The notes under the pieces: model-generated | Database searches by the model: none | Seen by the model: only the letters and a program-made list of their open reading frames with translations | What the model was told of the DNA's origin: nothing | Made by a program: the position numbers and the translations under genes | In this document: one piece after another, positions 11,869-23,581 of the stretch | Position numbering within the stretch: position 1 is the stretch's first letter | How the letters are laid out: each line of letters opens with the position of its first letter | Source of the DNA: Sisyra terminalis | Taxonomy: Eukaryota; Arthropoda; Insecta; Neuroptera; Sisyridae | Direction: 5' to 3' | Length of the DNA: 64,000 nucleotides | Assembly (NCBI GenBank): GCA_958496175.1 | Contig: OY292275.1 | Location: forward strand, 6,262,001 to 6,326,000

Positions 11869-13330
11869 TGCTTTTCTAACAAAAATTAAATTAAATTCTT
11901 TACAATATGCAAGGTTTTATAATAATTTTTTTATCGTACATCGATAAAAGTTATAAAAGTTAACTATGTCAAGAAAATAATATTATTATGAGAGATAATC
12001 AAGTATTTTTGTAAGAATTTATGCTATTTTTTCCGCGAAGATATTCTTCATCGGTCTTCAGAAATCCAAATATATTTCTAATTAAATTTTTCCCCTATAT
12101 AAATTTACCTAGAGCTCTATTGCAATTAAAAAAAAAACATATTGTTACACGTTACACACATAAGATCTATGGATAGTTTGAAAGAGGTACATCCGTAACT
12201 TAAGTAAAAAATGTAAAAAAATATTTTTTGTTTACTTAAAATATTGTATTTTTACTTAATTATTGCAATAAAAACTTTTTATTATTATTATTAAATCAAT
12301 TTTATGTAAGGTTCAATTCCAGTATAAAAAACATTTTTTAATAATTTTCAGAGCTTGATAAAGTTTTAATAATAAAGACGAAACGTTAAAAAAAATCCAA
12401 TTATCCGTGATCCTGACATTATTAATATTATTATTAAATATATTTCTATTGATAAAAGTTACGTATTGCTTTAATAAAACATCGTATCTTCTTATTAATG
12501 CCTATTATTGTTAAATTGTTGTTAAAAAGTTAATGTCTATTATTGAGTGTCTAGTATTTTCTAGAACACAAATTATTCGATTTTTTAAACGGAAATTCGC
12601 GTTTTCCTAAGACTTAATCCATAAAAACTACCATCAATTTTATGAAAAATAATACGAAATAAAATCAAAGAACATTGAGCTTAAGTATAGTTTTAAAATA
12701 TACCAAAATTTTATCAAACCTGACTTTTATAAATTTTCCTTTGACCCTATGAAATTCCTTGACTTTCCAATTTTCCATGAAACTTTACAGTATTAATTAA
12801 TGAGTCTACATAAAAATCCGAAAAAAAAAATTCTTTCACAAAAAAAATCTATCACTAAGAACTATCACTAGATATTTTGAAAATCGTGTAGGTATATCAG
12901 GATATCGAATATTGCTAACCTTTAGGGAATGAATATTCAGAAAAAATGATAATTTTTTTATAAAAATAATCCCTACAGTCATCGGAAAACTCTGGAATGT
13001 CTACTATTTGAACCTATTTTCAGATTCAAAAGGCGCAGCTTACTAAAAAGATTAAGAAACACTGCTTTGGAAAAAAATGCTCCTTAAAAAATCCAGAATC
13101 TTTTTTAAGAAAATAAATTGTCCTGGATTTTTATACAAACTTTTTGACGGCTTAATTTAAGATTCAGTACGAAAAAATATTCCACCTTTTAATTCTCTTA
13201 TTTTTTGAACCTCTCTCTTTTTCTCAGGAAGGTTTTTTTTTTTGTATAGAAAACGGTATTTTTATACTTAAGAAATGAAGGTGGATTTTTTTTTCTATTA
13301 AAGATATTAACACTTTAAAAATAAAACCTA
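11869..13330. other. Spacer with scraps of dispersed repeats
   Basis: Contains a hammerhead-like scrap (12354-12387) and a CTGACTTTT...TTTTCCTTTGACCC tract (12716-12792) that resembles tracts at 18780, 21990, 22540 and 41045. Near 13041-13073 (read minus) CAGTGTTTCTTAATCTTTTT resembles one terminus of a hAT element. No partner terminus was found. Confidence 0.4.
12354..12387 (+). ncRNA. Degenerate hammerhead-like core
   Basis: CTTGATAAAG, a weak AT stem, then GACGAAACGTT. It keeps the spacing of the better copies at 14356 and 15755, but the first core block is mutated (GATAA in place of GATGA) and stem II is poor. Likely an inactive relic. Confidence 0.3.
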
Positions 13331-13503
13331 TTGGGCACCGAGTGTTCTAGGTGACCACTCCAAAACTGATAAGTTTTAGGTTCAATTCTCGAATCGAGCA
13401 AATTTTTAATATTTCTCGATTACGGATTTTTATTAACCCTTAACCCTGGAATCACTAAAAACCTTAGTAGTTCTAAAGCGATAGTAAATAACAGTAAAAA
13501 TAA
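13331..13503 (+). repeat. Old tRNA-derived SINE copy
   Basis: Aligns by eye along its whole length with the SINE at 41184-41345. The head has an A-box-like GCACCGAGTGTTCTAGGTGA and a B-box-like GGTTCAATTCTCG. Shared body words are AATATTTCTCGATTACGG, ATTAACCCT and CCTTAGTAGTTCTAA, then GTAAATAACAGTAAAAA as the tail. Both polymerase III boxes carry mutations, so it is older than the 41-kb copy. Confidence 0.7.
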
Positions 13504-13522
13504 TAGTTATTTAATTTTTTTT

Positions 13523-13690
13523 AATTTAATATTTTGTTCTAAAAATATAGAATTGAGTTTCTTAGGAACGTCTCAGAAAACTTATTTTCTCGAATTTATC
13601 CTAGTTTTAATTTTCTGCTATCGATATCTTTATCTATATCTAAATTCTGGGGAATAGACGATTATCTCGGTTTAAGATCAGCCAAAAGAA
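13523..13690. repeat. Dispersed direct repeat, copy 2
   Basis: Second copy of the 165-bp segment at 11701-11868, starting about 20 bp after the SINE tail. Same orientation as copy 1. Too short and internally unstructured to be called an LTR. Confidence 0.75.
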
Positions 13691-15430
13691 ATTATAATTA
13701 TTATTACTTTCAAGACAGTAATAGAAAATCACAGTAGAATATTTTTTCAATGAATCCCTCCTCCCCTTCTAATACAATGCTAAAAATGCATGCTTTTTTA
13801 CAAGCAAAAAGAGGGGGAAATGTTAAGATAAAAAATGATAATTAAATAATATTAAATGTAATTCAAATTTTGTATTGAATTCAATTTTCAAACTTCCCCA
13901 TTTTTAAATCAAAGATATCCTTTGCGATTATAAATCAAAGTGTATCTCCCATTATATCAAAGAAAACCCTGTATCCATATTTTTTGTTGGTGAAAATGAG
14001 AAAACGTTTTAAAATAATTGTGTAAATTGTTTAAGATTTTTATTTTACATTCTTTGAAACGATTGAAAAGTTTTCACTTCTCTTTCTTTTTTTTTTTTTG
14101 ATTTACGAACCGTTTTTTCAAATGGTCATAATAACAATACAAAGTTCGTGAAGCTCTGGCATTTATGGGGAATAATTTGAAAGGTATTTAAGTTTAGAAG
14201 TTTAGTTTATCCTTAACTTTGAACATTGTTTCGAATTATTACCTCAAAACACACTTAATAGTTATTTGACGCTGATAAAAGTAACTAACATTATTCATAT
14301 TTTTATTTATTTATAGAATTTAAATTAAAAATATTTAATTTTGTAAATCAAGAAGCCTGAGGAAGTTACGATTAGTAACGAAACGTTGCTTTTTGAAATA
14401 ATAAAATATTAAATAAAAAATAAAAAAAAAAACAAAAAGATCTTAAATAATCTGAATTTTCATCTTATTATTCATATCATGTAATTCCCCTGTCTATTAC
14501 AACAAGTTTTTAAACTTGACCTGAGATTCTAAACTACAGTATTATTCTTTGCATTACAAAAAAAAAATAATTGGGAAAAGAAAAAAATTGGTTAGTTCTT
14601 TTAATTGGATGATCCAATTTTTCTATTATTGAAATTTGGAAAATTTGTATCTTTACACGGTCATAAAGTTTGAATTAAATAATTATAAAGCATATTGAAA
14701 AAAAGATCGATGAACTAAGCACAAAATGCAACAAGAAAAACAAGGCCAATTTCGCATTCGGTCGCTATATAATGAAGCTCATAAAAAATAATTACCTCTC
14801 AAACAATGCGTCATTAACATAAAACACACATAACAAAGCTCAAGAACTTTATTTTTCCCATTTATAATTATAATTTTTGCTGTTGAAAATGATTTTCCAA
14901 ACGAGAGGTCATACAACTTGCAAGCCACTGCAACTTTTGCAACATGAGCCATTATAATGCACCGCTCAAACTTTCTGTAAACATGCATTGTAGGTAGGTA
15001 GGTCGGTATGTAGTGCACTATAACCATAGGTGCATAAGTTGTACACATATATACCATATACATGGAATGCAACAGACTGCAATCGTGAATTGAACAAATT
15101 AAGCTAATTAGGTTCGTTGATTTTGCCGGTCATTCCATATTTGGTCGGAGTAATCAACAATTTTCAAGCTGTTCGACCATTAAATACGTACAAATGTACC
15201 AAACTCACCCCGAATCCAATTGCATCGTCACATTTTCTAGTTAAATCAAACGTCGTAATGGAAAAGTAAATTTCAATTAAGCGTTCCGATGCGCATTTTC
15301 AATGGAATTTCAATTGCTGGACAAAAGTTAAATTTTCATCTCCAAACATGATATTTTTTTAACAAACAAAATATGTAATTTTGTTGGTTTTGTGACTATG
15401 CAAAAGTACTGTCATTTACTTATATTTAAA
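13691..15430. other. AT-rich spacer, no gene seen
   Basis: Apart from the hammerhead-like motif at 14356-14387 nothing was recognised. The 97-codon minus frame at 14779-15072 shows no known domain and is not supported. Confidence 0.45.
14356..14387 (+). ncRNA. Hammerhead-like ribozyme core (PLE type)
   Basis: CCTGAGGA is followed by A, the stem GTTACG / GTAAC around loop ATTA, then GAAACGTT. The block order is the same as at 53045, and the stem is the same GTTAC/GTAAC. No inverted partner was found nearby, so this is a solo copy. The sequence just after it (AATAATAAAATATTAAATAAAA) resembles the tail of the 52884-53148 element, so it is likely a truncated member of that family. Confidence 0.45.
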
Positions 15431-15537
15431 TATTTTACTTAATTCCTGATTGCTCTCATCCATGGTGTGGTAAATAATTAATAATGTTCTTGGGAACTTG
15501 GATTTAAATAATAAGATGTTATTTTTCAAATTATTTC

Positions 15538-15573
15538 AACGTTTCGTTGGTATTTATTTCCAACTTCTTCAGG
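15538..15573 (-). ncRNA. Hammerhead-like core, left arm
   Basis: Minus-strand CCTGAAGA, stem GTTGG / CCAAC around loop AAATAAATA, then GAAACGTTG. Mirror image of the copy at 15755-15791. Confidence 0.4.
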
Positions 15574-15754
15574 AGAATTTTTGATGTTAACATCCTCGTT
15601 GTAAATACTGGCTTTTCAACATGATTTTTAACAAGATAACCGAGTGAGTACACTAATGGTAATATATAAATCGAATATTGCCACTAGCGTAACCACTCGG
15701 TTATCTTGTTAAAAAGCCAGTATGTACAACGAGGATGTTAACATCAAAAATTCT

Positions 15755-15791
15755 CCTGAAGAAGTTGGAAATAAATACCAACGAAACGTTG
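15755..15791 (+). ncRNA. Hammerhead-like core, right arm
   Basis: CCTGAAGA, A, GTTGG, loop AAATAAATA, CCAAC, GAAACGTTG. Core blocks and a perfect 5-bp stem II are intact. The cleavage-site triplet is not obvious because GTTG follows GAAAC where other copies have GTC. Confidence 0.4.
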
Positions 15792-15869
15792 AAATAATTT
15801 GAAAAATAACTTCTTATTATTTAAATCCAAGTTCCCAAGAACATTATTAATTATTTTACTTAATATTTA

Positions 15870-16109
15870 TTGCAATTTGGAACAATTGGAGAAATTACAA
15901 TCATTTGCCAATATTGTAAGGCGTTAAAATACAGCAGTGAATCTACTGGGTTATGTTGTGATGGTGGAAAAGTAAAATTGCCACAATTAGTCCTACCACC
16001 AGATCCATTATACTCCTTAGTTTATGGGATAGGTAATGGTTCTAAAAACTCCTTGACCAATATTTAAAAATATAACAGTTTGTTTCAAATGACGTCGTTT
16101 GGCGCATAA
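15870..16109 (+). pseudogene. Helitron replicase/helicase fragment (upstream Cys motif region)
   Basis: The frame shows ICQYCKALKY, then GLCCDGGKVKLPQ and PPDPLYSLVYG. After one in-frame stop at 16065 it continues as KYNSLFQMTSFGA. This run (CxxCxAL, GxCCxxGKVxLP, PPxPLxxL, YNxxFxMTSFGA) is the conserved region upstream of the Helitron-like N-terminal and PIF1-type helicase domains of animal Helitrons. Only about 80 residues remain, and the HUH nuclease and helicase motifs are absent. It begins a few bases after the inverted-repeat insertion at 15431-15864, which may have landed in it. Confidence 0.85.
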
Positions 16110-16277
16110 AACAAATATTATGTTTAAGGAAGTACTGAAGAAAACAGGATCATTCCCAATTACCTTCCAGTCCCTGACTAATAGCGACCTTAGGATCGAA
16201 TTGGACAAAAGAATAATACAATTTCAAAGGACACAAAATATTCAATAATAAAAATATGTTTAGAAATATCTATGTAT

Positions 16278-16928
16278 GACTTTAAACACATGAACAGGTG
16301 AGAATTTAAGGATTTTTTGAATGTATATGAGTTTTAACATGTTTAATGTTTTTAAAGGTGTAAATCTAAGTACGCACAATACAATTTATACCTATTGATT
16401 TAATTGTTAACAATTATTGTTAGCAATTTAAAAATTAAAAATGTAGCAATATTACCGATATCAATTAATTTTCGAAAATCAATTTTAAGTGGTTCAAAGT
16501 TTACTTGGTCCTCTAATATTTTAATAAAAATATTTGCATATAACTTATGTTATATTGATTATTGATTATATAATTAATATACTTAATTATTCAAGTACAA
16601 TTTCATAGGACTTTAAACACATGAACAGGTGAGAATTTAAGGATTTTTTGAATGTATATGAGTTTTAACATGGTTAATGTTTTTAAAGGTGTAAATCTAA
16701 GTACGCACAATACAATTTATACCTATTGATTTAATTGTTAACAATTATTGTTAGCAATTTAAAAATTAAAAATGTAGCAATATTACCGATATCAATTAAT
16801 TTTCGAAAATCAATTTTAAGTGGTTCAAAGTTTACTTGGTCCTCTAATATTTTAATAAAAATATTTGCATATAACTTATGTTATATTGATTATTGATTAT
16901 ATAATTAATATACTTAATTATTCAAGTA
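16278..16928. repeat. Near-identical 331-bp tandem duplication
   Basis: The unit starting GACTTTAAACACATGAACAG at 16278 restarts at 16609 and is copied to about 16928. I saw one difference over the unit (ACATGTTTAATG against ACATGGTTAATG). The unit contains no ORF and no obvious structure. The near identity implies a very recent duplication or an assembly duplicate. Confidence 0.85.
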
Positions 16929-17109
16929 GTTAATTAACTGTAACGTAGGCAATTTGCATAATGCTTTATTTTTTAAATGTATTGAATATTATTACCATAC
17001 ACAAAAGAATTTAAGGAAACCATAAAATGATATTTAAAATTCGGTTTGTTTCTAAATACATTAAAAATAATATTTAATTGTATATATATTCAAAAAATTC
17101 AAGTATATG

Positions 17110-17330
17110 CTCAACTGGTGATATAAAATAACATAGCAAAAGCTTGAAGGCCAAAATGAGAGAATGGCAGCTTTAAATATGTCGTTTAAGGAATCTGAAC
17201 CGGTTGGAGGTATTTATTATTTGTTGTCAATTATAAATATATTAACACCTTTTTCCGATTCCATACATGATTACTTTCTCTCATTTTAGCCTTCAAGCTT
17301 CTACTATGTTAATTCATACCACCCGTTGAG
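17110..17330. mobile_element. 221-bp MITE with long inverted repeats
   Basis: CTCAACTGGTG...AACATAGCAAAAGCTTGAAGGCC at the left is matched inverted by GCCTTCAAGCTTCTACTATG...CCCGTTGAG at the right, giving arms of about 60 bp that meet ATGAGAGAA / TTCTCTCAT. The interior is unrelated and noncoding. No target duplication was identified, so the superfamily stays open. Confidence 0.7.
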
Positions 17331-17857
17331 ATCAGGTAGGAAATTCTTTGCAATTTTAACACCAGCTTGGAATTTAAGTCTTTTCACTCATAATATTGAT
17401 CATTATCGAACAAAGATTGATAAAACTGAAGGTTGAATTTTTGTCTACCTGAATTCTATCGTAGAATTGAAGAACAGGTTAATCAATTTCGATAATATTT
17501 CGTTTTCAAGTATATTTAACTGTTTCACCCAAAAAAAAAAAAAAAAAAGTATAAAGAAGTTGACAAACAAGTTTAATTTAAATAGTTGTACCAATATTTT
17601 ATTCTGGTTTTACTTTTGGTTCTGATTTAAAGACAGCTTTAATGATTTGATAGAAACTTTGTAATCAAGTTCAACTAATTTTTCTTCGTAAGAAAAGGTT
17701 GCCTATTTACCTGTAATTATTAATAATTTAAGTACCATTCAGAAGAAAGTCGATTAAAATAAATAATAGGACACCCATTAATTGGATTTAAATTGGACTC
17801 TTTAATTAAATATCTGTGTTCTTTTTTAAGATATCAAAAAATCAGCATACTTGAAAT
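17331..17857. other. AT-rich spacer with poly-A tract
   Basis: A run of A's near 17530-17548 is the only marked feature. No gene seen. Confidence 0.45.
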
Positions 17858-18107
17858 CAGGGGTGGCCAACTCAAATGATATTGCGGGTCACTTCGGAAA
17901 TCCACCATAACTCCGGGAGCCTCTTTTGAAGTTATATCTCAAATTCTCCATTCTAAATTTAGATACACTGAACATATTTTTAATATATTGCTTATCCCCA
18001 TTTTGGTTATTATGAAATGTATAAATTTTATAAAAGTCTGAGGAATCTCGCGGATCGAAAAAATTGTTATGGTGTGCTTTTGGCGGTCCACGGGTTGGCC
18101 ATCCTTG
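17858..18107. mobile_element. hAT-type MITE
   Basis: Left end CAGGGGTGGCCAACTC and right end (inverted) CAAGGATGGCCAACCC are terminal inverted repeats of hAT character (CAGGGGTGGCCAAC). Subterminal text (GCGGGTCACTTCGGAA; GGCGGTCCACGGG) also fits. Length 250 bp, no transposase. The flanking 8-mers do not match, so the target duplication is lost. Confidence 0.7.
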
Positions 18108-21100
18108 ACAACCACTGATTTAAATAAACAATGAGTAATCTTTCTTTTATCTACTTTTATCTACTTTCTTTTATCTGTCTTTTATCTACATATATAAACT
18201 TGTTATATTGGTTTGGGTAGATTTTAAAAACTCAAAAAGTTCTGTATCGATTTAGCTGAAATTTTGTCACGATATACAATTGCCTTCAAAGATTGTTCTT
18301 ATCTTTTTCTTACGTCAGTAACACCTGCGAGTACCTGCAACCGCAAGAAAACGGCTTTTTCAACGGTCAATACAATAACCGTAAACTGCCAATACTTCAT
18401 TGTTATGATTTTTGTTGTTAAATTTTGTCAAAATGTAATTGATAAATGTATACCTTGAAGGTAAGTTATAATTGGTACAGCAAGGGATGCTGCGGATTGA
18501 TAAGGGAGGTGATTCTAAAAATTTACAAGCTTTTTTTTCCTAAATTCTGTATTCTGAATGTTGAATTGTTGCATATATCCAGATTTTCTATGTTTTCAAT
18601 TATATGCATGGACTTCATGGAAAGAAATTGGAAATGCACATTTCAACTTTTCGGGGTTTTTGGCATATAATGGACTATTTTTCAACAGTTTGTCATACTC
18701 TTTAAATTGTAATAATCGTATTGTCAAATCTAGATAGACAAATTAAAAATAACATTTAAGAGAGTATACTACAATAAGCCTGAAATTTCTTGGCCTTTCC
18801 AGATTTTCCCTTAAAACAACCACCATTTTCCTCACAAAAATATACTTCCTCTTGATTTCCCTTAAGTCAACACCCCGTCAGTATACGTTCATTAAACTTG
18901 AACCAAATTGAATAAATAATTTCGTCGAAAGATTAAAAGATTAAGAAAATCAGCACAATCAGCCTAAGAAATCTGTAACTTTTTCCTCATTTTCAAGCAT
19001 GAAAAATTGATTAAACTTATAAAGTAATTTGCCGAGAGAATTTAAAACGCGTCGCCTTCAATTCAAATATTTATTTGTATCCCTCTCCGGTATTGGTGAA
19101 ACGGGGATAAAGTTCTTTTAATTACAGTCACTTTTAATTAATGGAAACTACAATCAAGGAAAATAATTTAATTCAAAATATAAATTCGTTACCATTGAAT
19201 CGAATGAAAATTACTTTATTTAAGAAAAAATATTTCCACGTCTTTGCATCCACTTCTGCGCGACAAAATCAAACTATAAAGAAACATTTTCCACGAGGGA
19301 AAATGCCAGCGATCGGTTTATATCAAAGAAACGTAATATATATATTTAAACCATGAAAATTTAACGACAAACGAATACAAATCAACGATTTAAACTCAAT
19401 TCTGTTTATAACGTTTGAAATGATTTAATTTTTTTTTTCATATTCAAATTTTCATTTTATTTAAGTATATTTTTATTGATGCTAAAATAAAGCTCTTATT
19501 TTTTTGAGAAATTTACGACCACTTTTAACGGTTCATGTCTCCAGCGTTTTTTTCATCATTCCAGATATAAAATTAAAATGGAATAAAAACCAAAATAAAT
19601 TACAAGTTAGATTTTTTCGTTCAAATTTATTTTGTATAAATCGCATGACAAAGATATGAGAAGAAGAGAGAGCTTATAGCTGGAAATCAGAATTACATTT
19701 TCCACGACATTGTCAAGCGTTTTGTTCAATTTATCTCTCTGCGTTTTTATTTTATTGAACCGTTGCTGGTTATTAAAGAAATTGAACGACAGATTGCAAT
19801 GATAAAATAAAGGAAATGTCGAGGAAAAATGGCGGCTCAAGGGGGAATAGAGAGATAAGTGTGTTAGGGCTTTGGGGGATGATGATGAAAGCTCGAAAAT
19901 GACTGAACCGGGAGTTTATCGGCATAGGAGGGGGGGGGGGGCAATGAGTTGACGACAAACTGTAACCCACAATTGGAGCAGTAATGTAGGGGGCCAAGTG
20001 ACCCACCACACACCAATGATCAACCGACAATTGCTAATGGAGTTATTTATCAGGGGAGATTGATCGATGACACTTCGTGTACGGGAGCTCATTAAACTGA
20101 TATAAAATACATTGTATATGTCGACGATAAACAAACCGTCTCTAACCCCTATTTTGTTTATCACCCCCCTCTTCCATAGCTACCCTATCCTTTAATAATT
20201 CACTTTCAAAAACAATGGTTATTAATTTTAAAGCAATTAGTGATTGAACTCAAACCAGTTTCTAATTTGATCATCCTGTCGATCAAACTTTCCTATTATG
20301 AAAATTGGATTTCATTGAAGGAAAATTCTGTAATCTACGGAAAATAATTGATACCAAAATGTTCAAAATTCAGACAGAAAACTTAAAGATTAAGAAAAAA
20401 AATTAGAAAAGGATTTTGTACGGAATTTTCGCTAAATGGCTTGCATAACTTTGATCCTCATTTATACTTCATTTATACTTTGTGCTAAATTTTATTTAAA
20501 CAACTTTTATTTTTGTCCCTTCGAGGCATGGATGAAGAAGACTTTTTGACATAAATTTAAAACTTCAAAAAAGCTCAGATTAAAAATAAGTTCCATAACG
20601 TTAAATTAAAGAAAGGTTACCAATTAGGAGCATCAAAACGGAAAATTACTTAAGCCATATTAAAGATCTATAAATACCATAGAGATCTTAATACCGGTTT
20701 TTTAATGCCGGTAGCAGGAATTTTAGAAAAAGAAAGAAAAGTTTATTTGTTTTGTTTGCCAATTTAATGTAAAGAACCACATAAAAGTACAAAAAGTGTA
20801 AATATCATTCTATGGTCCTATTACAAACTTTTAAAATGTGATCTTAATAATATAATGCGTCAATTGAACTGTCGTTAAGCCTGGGACGTAATTTTGTGCA
20901 AAAATTACCAGCTGTTCTTCAAATTTCAAAAAATTTCAACAATTTTAGATATAAATAATTTCGGTTTTGTCTTTTGGTTTGTTGAAATTTTTTAGTTATC
21001 GATAACTATAATTTTTGTTCAAGAGACATTTCCTTTTCACTATCTACACAAGTGTCATCATCATTTTCAATAACTACCCGAATTCTTTTAAATTTGGGTA

Positions 21101-21465
21101 GGTTTGTGGATACAAATTTAAAGAAAATTTACTTTAAATTTGTTCAAACTTAATTAGTTAGTCTCTGTTCTCCTTTTTTAGTTTTATTCTTAAAATCATT
21201 ATAGATATGTAAATACCCTAAGAATTTTTTTAATTCCAACTTTATTGGCAGCCAAATGATTTTCATCCGTTAGGGTCATATAAAAACAAAAAATAATATT
21301 TTGCATTAATGGCGATCCCTGAACATACAATGGAAATGATTTAAAAAAATTCTAATAAATTCCGAAAAAAACGGTATATAAACTCGAAATACTTGTATTA
21401 CAAAATTATACAAATGGCTCAAAATCCTGGTATTGTAATCTCTAGTTGGGATATGAGTATAAATT
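18108..21465. other. Mostly non-repetitive sequence, no gene accepted
   Basis: Small frames at 18264-18670, 19141-19356 and 19607-20164 show no recognisable domain. The tract 18778-18880 resembles the ACTTTTCCC-type dispersed tracts seen elsewhere. The segment 19800-20170 is richer in G and holds a run of 12 G near 19930. I see no host exon with convincing splice sites. Confidence 0.4.
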
Positions 21466-22700
21466 GTTACAATGCAATGCTTCTAAAACTTCTGTTTTGG
21501 AACTCCTGCCAAGGGGTCGCGAAATATTTTAATAATAATAATTAATTGGATGAAACATAAATAAAGTACCTACTGTAGGTCACTAAAGACTAAAATCTTT
21601 GGGAAAGGGAGCCCTGGATTTTTTTTCTGATTTAGGGAGTCGTAATATGAAAAACAGTTTAAGAAACACTGTTATAGACGACCAATAATACTATTCAGTG
21701 GTATCCCAACACGAATGGACAAGGACTTTCCAAATTAAATTAGTTAACATGGTCTTATAGAAAACAAAAATTTAAACTAGAACTTATGAACAATTTTGCT
21801 CCAAGAAATTATTAAATAATACTAAACAATGCTGTAACATTTTGTATAAAGTCTATAAAATTTATTACTTTACATATCAATTTTGGTTATAGTGTGCTAA
21901 TTTTCGATGACGTCTACGTTTATTGCATCTTTTACAATCTAAGTCCTAATTGGATTTAAAAAAAAACCAAAAAAGCTCCTGAATTTTCCCTTGAATCAAT
22001 AAAATCCCTTGATTTCTCTTACTATTGAATTTCCTGGTAATATACTGAGATAGACTTATGAAATGTTTAGACTCAATAAATAATACAAACTTAACAATGT
22101 TAAATTTTTAAACTATTTCCCAAACATCTGATTATAATATTGTTACAATGCAATGCTTCTAAAACTTCTGTTTTGGAACTCCAACAGAGGGTCGCGAAAT
22201 ATTTCAATAATAATAATTAATTTGATGAAACATAAATAAAGTACTATAGGTCATTAAAGTCTAAAATTTTTGGGAGAGGGAGCCTTGAATTTTTTTCTGA
22301 TTTAGAGAGTCGTAAAAGTAAGAGAAGCACTGCTATAGTGTACCAATAATACTACTCCGTGGTACTCTAACACGAATGGGCAAGGACTTTCCAAATTAAA
22401 TTAGTAAATATCTATCTATTGTAAAATTTAGTATTTTACAAATAAATTTTGATTATAATGTGCCAATTTTTGATGACATCTACGTCTACGGCATCTTTTA
22501 CAATCTAAGTCCTAATTGAATTTAAAAAAAATCAAAACAGCTCCTGACTTTTCCCTTGAATCAATAATATCCCTTGATTTCTCTTTCTATTGAATTTCGT
22601 GGTAATATACTGAAATAGACTTATGAAATTTACAGACAGAATAAATAATTCAAACTTTACAATGTTAAATTTGAAACTATTTCCCAAACATCCCCAACTA
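21466..22700. repeat. 676-bp tandem duplication carrying a hAT-like terminus
   Basis: GTTACAATGCAATGCTTCTA starts at 21466 and again at 22142. Both units continue through GGGTCGCGAAATATTT, a GGGAGCC block, CACGAATGG-CAAGGACTTTCC and ACAATCTAAGTCCTAATTG to AACTATTTCCCAAACATC. Copy 2 has a deletion of roughly 100 bp. Read minus, 21671 and 22332 begin with CAGTGTTTCTTAAACTG and CAGTGCTTCTCTTAC, and CATATTACGACTCCC follows in copy 1. This is typical of a hAT terminus. Substitutions between copies show that the duplication is not recent. Confidence 0.8.
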
Positions 22701-23298
22701 TTATATGTACATGAAAATTGAGAATCGCAATTTTTTTCAGTATTAACTATACCTATTATTACACTTAATTCTAATAACATTGAAAGTTAATATTTCAATT
22801 ATCTTCAATTTTAAGTAAATGATTTTCTTTAATTAAGTAATCTTAAATTTAAGTTTTTGCTGTTTATTATAAAATATATATAAATTCAACACTTTAATTA
22901 TAATTCGTGTATCAAGAAAACGGCAATCAAATGACGTTGTATGGTAAAACGGGAGTGGCTTTCTTAATTTTCAAAATTTCAACAATCAAAACAAATGAAA
23001 AACTTTAAATCTCGCAATCCCATTGGCTAATGGCCGCTTGCATTGAAACGAATGTGTTGTCATAAGATATAAGAGCATTACTCAAAGCACTCTACTCGTA
23101 TTAACCGTATTAACTATATGCACTTATGGGTTTCATTCCCTGAACATATAATAATATAATTTATTAAGCTTGTTGATAATTCTGGAAAAATATTTTCCTG
23201 AAATAATTTTTTAAAAAATTAGAATAAACAGTATGAAATGAATATTTGCATAAATGAAATTATTTTCTTTTTCTTTTTGTACTATATTAATATACATA
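22701..23298. other. AT-rich spacer
   Basis: No gene or repeat was recognised. Confidence 0.45.
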
Positions 23299-23306
23299 CT
23301 CTAGAT

Positions 23307-23573
23307 CAGCGCTCGGGGAACCGGAGTAAATTATCCCAAATGGGATAAAAATGAATATTTATTTTTTTTGGGTAGTAGGGAAATTTTGAAGTAATTATAT
23401 CAAACATGAAGCAACATAATTTTTGCAAAACCATAATAGAAATATGTAAATTAATTCAATAAATAATGTTTATTTAAAATTTACACTGATTGTTTTCTTT
23501 TCATGGGGGGAGGTAATATCGACTAACGCAAAAATATTTTGGGGTAATAGTTAAAAAAGTTCCCCGACCGCTG
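23307..23573. mobile_element. hAT-type MITE with perfect 8-bp target duplication
   Basis: Ends CAGCGCTCGGGGAACC and (inverted) CAGCGGTCGGGGAACT, 267 bp apart, flanked on both sides by CTCTAGAT (23299-23306, 23574-23581). The 8-bp duplication and CAGCGGTC-type ends identify the hAT superfamily. The interior is noncoding, so an autonomous partner moved it. Confidence 0.92.
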
Positions 23574-23581
23574 CTCTAGAT

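Larger units (their letters stand above)
15431..15864. mobile_element. Inverted-repeat PLE-like insertion with 13-bp direct repeats
   Basis: Arms from about 15471 and 15857 are inverted copies over roughly 150 bp (left TAATAATGTTCTTGGGAAC). The middle holds a second inverted pair (GTTAACATCCTCGTTGTA). Each arm has a hammerhead-like core pointing outward. TATTTTACTTAAT occurs at 15431-15443 and 15852-15864 and may be a target duplication, although its right copy overlaps the end of the inverted repeat. Tail-to-tail partial copies are a known habit of Penelope-like elements. Confidence 0.65.

Noticed and set aside
11701..13690. Direct repeats interpreted as LTRs of a retrotransposon
   Set aside because: Only 165 bp, no TG...CA ends, no primer-binding site or polypurine tract, and no gag/pol text between them.
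19607..20164. Three overlapping minus-strand frames of 77-85 codons
   Set aside because: They overlap each other in different frames and match nothing; at most one could be real and none has supporting signals.
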